A DNA stretch of 6,572 nt from Candidatus Cloacimonadota bacterium (lineage in GTDB: Bacteria; Cloacimonadota; Cloacimonadia; Cloacimonadales; Cloacimonadaceae), in the NCBI GenBank assembly GCA_023230025.1, contig JALNYD010000158.1, positions 1 to 6,572 on the forward strand, read 5' to 3'. How positions within the stretch are numbered: position 1 is the first letter of the stretch; each line of letters begins with the position of its first letter. The notes under the pieces were generated by a model. It did not search any database, was not told the origin of the DNA, and worked only from the letters and a program-made list of their open reading frames with translations. The translations under genes were made by a program, and so were the position numbers. Positions 1 to 6,218 of this stretch are shown here, piece by piece.

Positions 1-318
1 CAAAAACTGCTCAGCTACCGCTTTCCCGGAAATGTGCGCCAATTGCAGAATATAGTCAAGCTGGCCTATATCAATAGCGCGTCACCGCAGATCGAAGCAG
101 AAGATATCCTCTTTCAGGAACTCGACGCCCCTGCCTGTCGCATCGAAATCCCAGCCGAAGGCATTGACCTGGATCAAGATGTGATCCCGGCATACTATCA
201 GGCTGCTTTGAAACAAGCCAAAAACAATGCGGCTGAAGCCGCCAGATTGCTGGGCTTGAAACCGCATACTTTCAGAGCCAGGTTGAAAAGCAGCGGGCTG
301 AAAGGTAAAGATTGGTAG
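1..318 (+). CDS. sigma-54-dependent transcriptional activator, C-terminal part (5' end outside window)
   Basis: This is the last 105 residues of a bacterial enhancer-binding protein, in frame from base 1. The first residues contain FPGNVRQLQN (about 8-17), matching the GNVRxL segment near the end of the sigma-54 AAA+ domain. A linker of roughly 45 residues follows. The last 40 or so residues form a Fis-type helix-turn-helix: YYQAALKQAKNNAAEAARLL, then GLKPHTFRARLKSSGLK. The family uses ATP hydrolysis to remodel sigma-54 RNA polymerase at -24/-12 promoters from DNA-bound oligomers. The sensor domain that would name the signal (CARF, receiver, GAF or other) lies upstream and cannot be seen. The gene ends at TAG 316-318, about 100 bases before a candidate sigma-54 promoter on the same strand, so it probably controls the downstream operon. 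Composition is about 50% GC, like the right flank and unlike the centre. The internal GTG at 34 is inside the AAA+ domain and is not a start. Confidence 0.9.
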   Translation, partial: QKLLSYRFPGNVRQLQNIVKLAYINSASPQIEAEDILFQELDAPACRIEIPAEGIDLDQDVIPAYYQAALKQAKNNAAEAARLLGLKPHTFRARLKSSGLKGKDW

Positions 319-320
319 CA

Positions 321-368
321 TGGAAAGTAAAGATATTTACGATGAGTACCTCGGAATCAAATCTTAGA
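321..368 (+). other. 15-codon reading frame, possible remnant of a gene start
   Basis: An ATG two bases after the activator's stop opens a frame reading MESKDIYDEYLGIKS and then TAG. The peptide looks like an ordinary protein N-terminus rather than random sequence, and its position just after the activator is where the next operon gene would begin. No good Shine-Dalgarno is visible. The composition drops at about this point. It may be the stub of a gene cut off when the accessory genes arrived, a small leader peptide, or chance. I cannot choose between these from sequence alone. Confidence 0.25.
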
Positions 369-382
369 ACTAGGCTATATCA

Positions 383-412
383 TTGCTATGCAGCCATATG
401 TTGCAATTGCAG
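383..412. promoter_or_regulatory. TGCA-type direct repeat and palindrome, candidate activator site
   Basis: Two related words, TTGCTATGCAG at 383-393 and TTGCAATTGCAG at 401-412, start 18 bases apart. The second contains the perfect 10-base palindrome TGCAATTGCA (402-411). They lie just upstream of the candidate -24 element and downstream of a gene for a Fis-type HTH activator, which would be expected to bind dyad-symmetric sites. Enhancer sites for this family usually lie farther upstream, so these could instead be an IHF or repressor site or chance. Confidence 0.3.
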
Positions 413-418
413 GGATTA

Positions 419-434
419 TGGTCTGCCGTTTGCA
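419..434 (+). promoter_or_regulatory. candidate sigma-54 (-24/-12) promoter
   Basis: The sequence TGGTCTGCCGTTTGCA matches the known consensus TGGCACG-N4-TTGCW at 9 of 12 defined positions, including the nearly invariant GG (420-421) and GC (432-433) with the required 10-base spacing. The predicted transcription start near 445 leaves an untranslated leader of about 23 bases, containing GGAG and then the ATG at 468. It sits directly after a gene for a sigma-54 activator, which makes the match more meaningful than the score alone. It would drive the 61-residue gene, the NERD-helicase, the kinase and the receiver gene as one unit. Confidence 0.6.
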
Positions 435-458
435 TTATGTAAGCTATCATCTGAATAT

Positions 459-462
459 GGAG
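459..462 (+). promoter_or_regulatory. Shine-Dalgarno that fixes the start at 468
   Basis: GGAG ends five bases before the ATG at 468. The reading frame stays open upstream to a TTG at 312, but that start would overlap the activator gene and has no ribosome site. It would also add an atypical cysteine-rich segment translated across the candidate promoter. Confidence 0.65.
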
Positions 463-467
463 ACATA

Positions 468-653
468 ATGTTACTTAACAAACAAGCTCAAGCATACATC
501 GACCGGATCTTCTCTATCCCGCTGGCCTACGAAGAAGTCTTTGCCGAGGTTGGGGAAACCCCAGATGAGCCACCCTTGGCTCTCAAAGTATTCGATAAGG
601 GCAGGCTTGTATATTACATAAACTATGAACTTTTAAATGCGCTAATGGACTGA
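468..653 (+). CDS. 61-residue protein of unknown function, first gene of the operon
   Basis: I do not recognise this protein. It is a small acidic polypeptide starting MLLNKQAQAYIDRIFSI, with an acidic and proline-rich middle (AEVGETPDEPPLALKVFD) and a hydrophobic, tyrosine-containing end (LVYYINYELLNALMD). No membrane segment, signal peptide or metal-binding motif is visible. A GGAG ribosome site five bases upstream supports this start. The stop TGA is five bases before the next ATG, so translation is probably coupled to the NERD-helicase gene. Its first two-thirds are about 50% GC while its end and the next gene are about 35%, so a composition boundary may fall near its 3' end. Its place directly after the promoter suggests an accessory, inhibitor or adaptor role, but this is inference. 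Confidence 0.65.
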   Translation: MLLNKQAQAYIDRIFSIPLAYEEVFAEVGETPDEPPLALKVFDKGRLVYYINYELLNALMD

Positions 654-658
654 GTACG

Positions 659-2494
659 ATGGGCACCGTATATCCACCGCTTGAATCACTTACTGGAAAG
701 CACCAGCCTCCTACAGAGGGAGAACTATTATTACTCAAGGCTTTTCAGCAATACTTGCCTGGTGATTGTGAGATATTCTTTCAACCCTATCTCAATGGTG
801 ACAGACCAGACATAGTTATATTGAGAAAAGGATATGGTGCCCACATTGTTGAAGTTAAAGACTGGAATCTGGACTATTACAACGTTGATAACCAAGGTAA
901 TTGGTGTCTCACAAAAGATAAAACCAGAATCAAATCCCCAGTTTCTCAAGTACAATGCTACAAGGACAATTTTTACAGCTTGCATGTCCAGGGTTTACTT
1001 GAAAAGGAGATAAAGAACAAGAAATTATACGGATTGGTGACATGCTCTGTGTATTTCCATAGATCATCGACCAGTTATGTTAACACACTGTTGAAAAACA
1101 ATAAACAGAAGCTTGATGATAAGAGAGAAAGTGAACTGAAACACACTCTTCTTTTCGGTAATGAATTGCTTCAACAACAACAGGTCTATCGCTTCATGAA
1201 CCAGTCGAAACTCCATAGCAAATCCGATTTCTTTGATGATGAGTTGTATGAAAGAATGCGGATAATCCTCAAGCCTCCGTACCACTATCTAGAAGAAGGG
1301 ATAGATATTAAATATACAGCTAAGCAGCTTAAGCTTACGGAAAGCATAGCAAATGTTAAACGGAAGATTAAAGGAGTTGCTGGGGCCGGTAAAAGTTTGG
1401 TGCTGGCAAAGCGGGCAGTCAATGCGCACATAAGGACTGGGGACAAGGTTTTAATACTCACATTTAACATTACACTGATAAACTACATTCATGATTTGAT
1501 AAACAACGTTAGAGAAGGATTCTCATGGAGTGCATTTGAGATCATCAACTACCATGAGTTTATCAACTCAGCAACAAACAACATGAGTCTTGAAAATGAA
1601 AGTGAAGAGAGATTTGATGATGTCAACTTCTTTAATTCTGTAAGTCATAAGACTCGAAGATACAAAGCCATACTGATTGATGAAGCCCAAGATTATCAAG
1701 AGCCATGGTTTAGGATCATTCAAGAGCATTTTCTAGCAGATGACGGAGAATTTGTGGTGTTTGCTGATGAGAAGCAAAACATCTACCAGAATCAGTTGGA
1801 TACTGATAGAAAGGTCAAGGTTCCAGGCATACCAGGCGTATGGAATGAAAGCATGAACCGCCCCTTTCGCTACACAGGAAGATTGATAGCTTTCATTAAG
1901 GCATATCAAGCAAGTGCTTTCAAAGCCAAATACTCCTTAGATGAGTTCGAGATACCAATCCAGTCAGAGGCCAATATCGGTGAAAGTGTAATAGACTACG
2001 TTTACTTGGATCGTACAACTACGCCTCCACAGATCAAAGAAAAAATACGGCAATACCTAAAGAAGAATATGATTCATCCTTCAGATACCGTAATTCTGAA
2101 CAGTAGAATCGCACTTCTCAGGGAAATTGACTATCTGATTCGCCAAGGAAACGAAAAAACAGCTACTACATTTGAAACCAAGGAGATATACGACCAGTAT
2201 TGTAGCAACGGCAATAAGGAATCAAGTTTTAAGGCAATGCTTAAAACAGTCAGGCGCAATAAAAAGAGGCACTTTATGATGAAGACGGGCACCATGAAGA
2301 TCTCTACCATTCACAGTTTCAAGGGATGGGAAATACAATCTGCAATCGTAATCATCGAACCGGAGGATTGTCAGGATGAATTCGAGACTGAAGAGTTGAT
2401 TTATACCGGGCTGACCCGGGCTCGAGTTAACCTGCTGATTATCAATGCCGGCAATGCCAAGTATGACCAAATCATTAGACAAGCTATAGGATAG
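659..2494 (+). CDS. NERD-like nuclease fused to UvrD/SF1-type helicase
   Basis: This 611-residue cytoplasmic protein should combine nucleic-acid cleavage with ATP-driven translocation or unwinding. Residues about 15-110 look like a NERD (PD-(D/E)xK-type) nuclease: E20, D51 in GDRPDIVIL, E65-x-K67 in HIVEVKDW, and Q97/Q99 in SPVSQVQC. Residues about 235-611 form a complete SF1 motor: Walker A GVAGAGKS (239-246), Ia around LILTFN (265-270), Walker B LIDEAQD (339-345), motif III FADEKQNIYQ (368-377), R401/R404 in the NRPFRYTG segment, motif V KISTIHSFKG (547-556) and motif VI YTGLTRAR (582-589). All key residues appear intact. Known NERD-helicase proteins are often found in mobile or defence regions, and a role in attacking foreign DNA or RNA is inferred. 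The ATG lies five bases after the preceding stop with only a weak ribosome site, so coupling is likely. The gene is AT-rich. A repair role is the main alternative. Confidence 0.88.
   Translation: MGTVYPPLESLTGKHQPPTEGELLLLKAFQQYLPGDCEIFFQPYLNGDRPDIVILRKGYGAHIVEVKDWNLDYYNVDNQGNWCLTKDKTRIKSPVSQVQCYKDNFYSLHVQGLLEKEIKNKKLYGLVTCSVYFHRSSTSYVNTLLKNNKQKLDDKRESELKHTLLFGNELLQQQQVYRFMNQSKLHSKSDFFDDELYERMRIILKPPYHYLEEGIDIKYTAKQLKLTESIANVKRKIKGVAGAGKSLVLAKRAVNAHIRTGDKVLILTFNITLINYIHDLINNVREGFSWSAFEIINYHEFINSATNNMSLENESEERFDDVNFFNSVSHKTRRYKAILIDEAQDYQEPWFRIIQEHFLADDGEFVVFADEKQNIYQNQLDTDRKVKVPGIPGVWNESMNRPFRYTGRLIAFIKAYQASAFKAKYSLDEFEIPIQSEANIGESVIDYVYLDRTTTPPQIKEKIRQYLKKNMIHPSDTVILNSRIALLREIDYLIRQGNEKTATTFETKEIYDQYCSNGNKESSFKAMLKTVRRNKKRHFMMKTGTMKISTIHSFKGWEIQSAIVIIEPEDCQDEFETEELIYTGLTRARVNLLIINAGNAKYDQIIRQAIG
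2488..2491 (+). promoter_or_regulatory. Shine-Dalgarno of the kinase gene inside the helicase 3' end
   Basis: AGGA lies seven bases before the ATG at 2499 and is embedded in the last codons of the helicase gene, whose stop is 2492-2494. This ties the two genes into one translational unit and supports the start used for the kinase. Confidence 0.6.
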
Positions 2495-2498
2495 AACA

Positions 2499-5072
2499 AT
2501 GAGTAAGAAACCACCCCAATTGCAAGTATCCAACAGAACCGAGCCATCCCAAGAAGAACTTCGCAAGCTTATCAATGAGTTGGTTGATAACAAGCAGTAT
2601 GATGAGGCTCTGAATTATCTGAACCGATTGATAGAGCATAAAGGGGAAAGCTACTATTATGGATTTAGAGCCTTTGTTTTTGGGAAAAAAGCATATGACC
2701 TCAGACAATCGCTACATGACATGGCTAAAGCATTCCAAGATATTGAGTATGCGCTGAGCATGGATCATTCAGAGAGGAATCTCTTGATTAAACGCTATTT
2801 GATTGTAGTAGGGTCTGAACTGGATTCGTTCTTCTGGCATTTTTTTGATATTGACTATGAGGCTAATCGCATTGTCAGGCTCCGTGATACTATGCAGCGC
2901 AACGGTACTCAGCCTGAAGGCATCAAAGATGTAGATCAACAACGCTTTCTTGATTTGATTAGTGATGAGTCTTATCTGCATGTCCTCGACGAGCTAATAA
3001 CATTGAACCCAAAGGCCGCTTATTATCAGTGGAGGGCGCAAAAGATATTGAGAATGCTAATGCACCATGAGAAGTCGTTTAGTGGAGAATACAATGTTAG
3101 TCTGGCACAACAAGATATCCAAGCAGCTCTTGAAATTGAGCCCAACGCAGAACGCTACAAAATCAAAGTTGACATAGAAATTGCAGCCAAAATGTATAGT
3201 CAAGCTCTACATAGCCTTGAGATGGCATATGAGAATGACCTCAATCAGGAAGAATACCTTGGGGAAAAATACGAGATTCTGAAAAAGGCCGGGCGTTTAG
3301 AAGCATGCTTAGAATTGCTGTACGAATGGTATAATCTCACAGAGGACAAGGATAATGTATTAGATCTCAAGTTCTTCCTCTTCAATGATCTAAAGGCTTA
3401 TAAAGAAGCCATAGCTGTGCTAGACAAGATGATATCAACATCAATGCCTTCAATCGTGAACCCAGAGATCTATTTGTCAACAGAAGTATCTGATTTGTCA
3501 TATGCTCGTAAGCTGGATATTTTGTTGCAGATCCAAGACTATGATTCCTTCGCAGGCCTATTGCATGAATGCTTTCATAAGGGATTACGTATGGCAACAG
3601 CATACTATCTTAATGAGTTAATCAAGAATGATCAGCACAGCGTTCTGCTAAAGCATTTTGCAGACAAGGAGCTTGCGAATACAATCATAATGTGGTTCGT
3701 CGCCTGTGCATATTCGGCACTAGACAGGTGCAAGGAAGCAAGCAATCTGATAAAAACTATTAATTATGATGAATTGTACGATGCGGCTGATGGATACTTT
3801 GATATCTGGAATGGTAAAGGGTTGTTTAACTCCTGCCAATTGTCAAGGACGGATACGGTACCTTTGTTAGTATCAGCAATGCGCCCCAGTAAGATGAACT
3901 CATTTCTATTCTTAGAGTTAGTAACGCATCTGGTGCTACCAAAGCGAACAATCATAGACCCTAGAGAATTCCCAGACATAGAGTTAAATCATGACACTGA
4001 TCGTGCTGAGTATGACGACTCATACTTTTTGAATCTGCGGGCTTATTGCGAGTATCTAAACGCTATAGGTAATTGCCAGGTTAAGGATGATGGGTTAAGC
4101 TATAGAATTTCAGAAATTGAGAATAAGATTATGCTGATTCAATCGGTTGATTATAATTCTGCAAAGCTATCGCCAGGAGCCTTTGAGATTATGGCGGCAA
4201 TCGAAAGAGATTTGTATAAGTGCAAAGATAATCTACACTTGGAATCCATTCATCAAGCCAAGATCGAAGAACGTAACCGCATCATCGCCAACCTCTCCCA
4301 CAGCATCAAAAACATGCTGAAAGCTGTGATTGGCCCCTTGCAAACTCTCAGAGAGGAGATCCCAGAAAAGGCTGCCATTATTGACAACGCGATTAAGGGT
4401 GCCAATCTGATCCGCGAGATCGTGAACGCCATCAATCTCTCATTCAATACTTCGATGGATGAGCTGAATTGGGATGTGCTCAAGCCTGGCAAGGACAGCA
4501 TGACTTTGCAGGATATGATCGCGGACAGCCTGAAATACTCCATCGGTAATATGTTTGACTTCCGCTATTTCCCGGTGTATGCGGAAAACTATTTCCCGCG
4601 TAGCCTGGGCAAGGCAGATTTTGAGGGTATCACCAGTGAATGGAACCAGGCTCAGAGCTCAATCGACATGGTTAAGGACTTCTGTGACCGGCATCTGTTT
4701 AAGCTGGAGCTGGATTTGGATGATTCGCGGGATTATCACGTGGGCAACGAGAAAAGCTCTGCCATCAAGCTGATGATCCTCTTCCAGGAGATGATCTTCA
4801 ACGCGGTGAAATACACCTCCTTCATACCCTTAGAAGAAAGGACAGTGCAGATCTCGCTCACCCGCCATGACGATAAGTTACGCCTGATGGTACGCAACAG
4901 CTATTCCGAAAAGGTGCGGGCCAAGACCACCGGCGTAGGCAAGCTGGTGATCGAAAACTTTGCCAAAGTGCTGGGTTGCGAGCCTAAAATAACGACAAAG
5001 GACAATATCTATTCCATCGAGATGGAATTTGCCGATATCTGGAGGAAACATGCCCAAGATTCTATACATTGA
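2499..5072 (+). CDS. soluble TPR-like repeat sensor histidine kinase
   Basis: This 857-residue protein has no signal peptide or membrane helix, so it is a cytoplasmic kinase. Residues about 18-420 are helical-pair repeats of TPR type, for example KQYDEALNYLNRLIE (32-46), KMYSQALHSLEMAYEN (231-246) and KAYKEAIAVLDKM (299-311). Residues 420-585 are a helical region without a clear family. The kinase core starts near 587: H-box NLSHSIKNML with presumed phosphoacceptor H601, N-box FQEMIFNAVKYT with E764 and N768, a G1 position reading VRNSYS (798-803), and a G2 loop TTGVGK (810-815). The G1 Asp and Gly are absent, and the residue after the histidine is Ser instead of the usual Glu/Asp, so the mechanism may be unusual. 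It starts four bases after the helicase gene and overlaps the receiver gene by 23 bases, making that protein its likely partner. GC content jumps from about 36% to about 49% at the start of the kinase core. Confidence 0.87.
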   Translation: MSKKPPQLQVSNRTEPSQEELRKLINELVDNKQYDEALNYLNRLIEHKGESYYYGFRAFVFGKKAYDLRQSLHDMAKAFQDIEYALSMDHSERNLLIKRYLIVVGSELDSFFWHFFDIDYEANRIVRLRDTMQRNGTQPEGIKDVDQQRFLDLISDESYLHVLDELITLNPKAAYYQWRAQKILRMLMHHEKSFSGEYNVSLAQQDIQAALEIEPNAERYKIKVDIEIAAKMYSQALHSLEMAYENDLNQEEYLGEKYEILKKAGRLEACLELLYEWYNLTEDKDNVLDLKFFLFNDLKAYKEAIAVLDKMISTSMPSIVNPEIYLSTEVSDLSYARKLDILLQIQDYDSFAGLLHECFHKGLRMATAYYLNELIKNDQHSVLLKHFADKELANTIIMWFVACAYSALDRCKEASNLIKTINYDELYDAADGYFDIWNGKGLFNSCQLSRTDTVPLLVSAMRPSKMNSFLFLELVTHLVLPKRTIIDPREFPDIELNHDTDRAEYDDSYFLNLRAYCEYLNAIGNCQVKDDGLSYRISEIENKIMLIQSVDYNSAKLSPGAFEIMAAIERDLYKCKDNLHLESIHQAKIEERNRIIANLSHSIKNMLKAVIGPLQTLREEIPEKAAIIDNAIKGANLIREIVNAINLSFNTSMDELNWDVLKPGKDSMTLQDMIADSLKYSIGNMFDFRYFPVYAENYFPRSLGKADFEGITSEWNQAQSSIDMVKDFCDRHLFKLELDLDDSRDYHVGNEKSSAIKLMILFQEMIFNAVKYTSFIPLEERTVQISLTRHDDKLRLMVRNSYSEKVRAKTTGVGKLVIENFAKVLGCEPKITTKDNIYSIEMEFADIWRKHAQDSIH
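5041..5045 (+). promoter_or_regulatory. Shine-Dalgarno that fixes the receiver start at 5050
   Basis: A strong GGAGG ends four bases before the ATG at 5050. It selects that start over an in-frame TTG at 5029, which would add seven residues ahead of the receiver's first beta strand. The site lies within the kinase reading frame. Confidence 0.75.
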
Positions 5073-6144
5073 AGATGAACTCACCAAGAACATCTCTACC
5101 ATCCAAAAGCTTTTTGCCCCGGTTTTGAAGGACAAGCGCATCAAAAAGGCCTTGAGTGATCTGGAAAACAGCGATCGCTTCTATGCGGAAGATGTGGTGG
5201 AGGCCTGTAGTCTGAGCAGTGAATTGGATGTGATCCACAGCTTCCCGCAGGCGGTGGAAAAGGTGCTGGCCCATCACAAAGCCTACGATCTCATCATTAT
5301 CGATCGCAATCTCAGCCTGCAGGGCTATGATGATGAGCTTAGTCTGCTGTTGAGCAAGATCAATGAAGCATTGCCCCAGTTCAGTGAAGAAAGATTGCTG
5401 GATTATTATGAGCGGGAAGGGGATCTGCTGCTCTTGCTGCTCATGCGCCTTGATCCGGCTTATAAGGACAAGACTTACTATCTGACCGCGAATGTCAGCG
5501 ATGCGCTCCGGGGTTCGTCGGAATTGCAAACCATGCTTGATATGGACAGCTTCTCCAGCCGGCACATCATCGAAAAGGGCTCTTCCGGAGAACAAGTCAT
5601 TTGCGATATCCTGGCAGACATTAAGGCTTTCCGGATTCAGAATAGTTATCGGGCTCAATGCGGCATTCTTCGCAGCAGGCTGACTGAGGATGATGTGAAT
5701 AGCTTTGTGAAAATGGTGAGCTATCACATGGCGGATGAGCGCAGCGAATTTGTGTTTGGCATTAGAAAGCTGCTGGATAACCTGCTGCATCATATAGCCT
5801 TCCAGATTGGTGAACCGGATGCCGGGTATTGGAACGAAAAGAACAGGAAACAGCTACAGATCAAGTCCTTCATCAAAGGCTTCAAAGCCGGGAACTCGTG
5901 GGTTGGCTTACCCGCCTGCGATCAAAAGCATCACATCGGTTACAATTCCATCGTCCGTAATGCCTGCCTTTCCATCTTTGAGATCAGCAGCGATTGCGGG
6001 ATCCATGAATTGAGCAAAGCCATTGATATCGAGAGCCTGAGCACGGCAAGCCTATCCAAATACACAATGCAATCCCTGCTCAATCAAATCTGTGATGTGA
6101 TCATCTGGTACGATGTAGCGATGGATATCCTGGCTGGGAGATAG
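5050..6144 (+). CDS. enlarged receiver-domain protein with alpha-helical C-terminal domain
   Basis: This 364-residue protein starts with a response-regulator receiver: ILYIEDE with acidic E8/D9, phosphoacceptor D85 in LIIIDRN, T146 in YYLTAN and K176 in IIEKG. All residues needed for phosphotransfer are present, but spacing is expanded by about 30 residues both before D85 and between D85 and T146, compared with CheY-like domains. One expansion contains a run of six leucines (DLLLLLLMRL, 125-134). Residues about 195-364 are helical with no DNA-binding HTH, so this is not an ordinary transcription factor. The end includes SSDCGIHE (313-320) and KYTMQSLLNQICDVIIWYD (337-355), which resembles the closing part of HEPN-like helical domains. 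That is a weak guess and no clean RxxxxH motif is present. It overlaps the kinase gene by 23 bases and should be its phosphorylation partner, acting as an effector, adaptor or phosphate sink. It ends with tandem in-frame stops TAG TAA (6142-6147). Confidence 0.82.
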   Translation: MPKILYIEDELTKNISTIQKLFAPVLKDKRIKKALSDLENSDRFYAEDVVEACSLSSELDVIHSFPQAVEKVLAHHKAYDLIIIDRNLSLQGYDDELSLLLSKINEALPQFSEERLLDYYEREGDLLLLLLMRLDPAYKDKTYYLTANVSDALRGSSELQTMLDMDSFSSRHIIEKGSSGEQVICDILADIKAFRIQNSYRAQCGILRSRLTEDDVNSFVKMVSYHMADERSEFVFGIRKLLDNLLHHIAFQIGEPDAGYWNEKNRKQLQIKSFIKGFKAGNSWVGLPACDQKHHIGYNSIVRNACLSIFEISSDCGIHELSKAIDIESLSTASLSKYTMQSLLNQICDVIIWYDVAMDILAGR

Positions 6145-6218
6145 TAAGAGTCTTTGCATTCAGATTCGGATATGCCGTCATTACAACAGGACTCAAAGTT
6201 GGCGGTGGGAGACCTTGT
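6145..6218. other. start of the gap after the operon, with a possible decayed repeat copy
   Basis: No gene is seen here. A degraded relative of the downstream repeats can be traced: ATGCCGTC at 6172-6179 and GGACTCA at 6189-6195. Its ACTCA end falls exactly 54 bases before that of the first clear copy. The hairpin is not preserved and about three bases are inserted between the two parts. Confidence 0.35.

Noticed and set aside
312..653. A 113-residue version of the first small gene starting at TTG 312
   Set aside because: It overlaps the activator's end, lacks a ribosome site, runs across the candidate promoter and gives an odd cysteine-rich stretch. The ATG at 468 has GGAG at proper spacing.
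2222..2593. Minus-strand frame of 123 codons spanning the helicase/kinase junction
   Set aside because: It lies opposite helicase motifs V and VI and the kinase start, and has no family signal of its own.
5029..5049. TTG start seven codons upstream for the receiver gene
   Set aside because: The strong GGAGG at 5041-5045 precedes the ATG at 5050, and the protein from there begins directly with the receiver's first strand.
5062..5793. Long minus-strand frame (243 codons) opposite the receiver gene
   Set aside because: The plus-strand frame carries receiver active-site residues and a good start. The minus-strand product is rich in Gln, Ile and His, with no recognisable domain, and is an antisense shadow.
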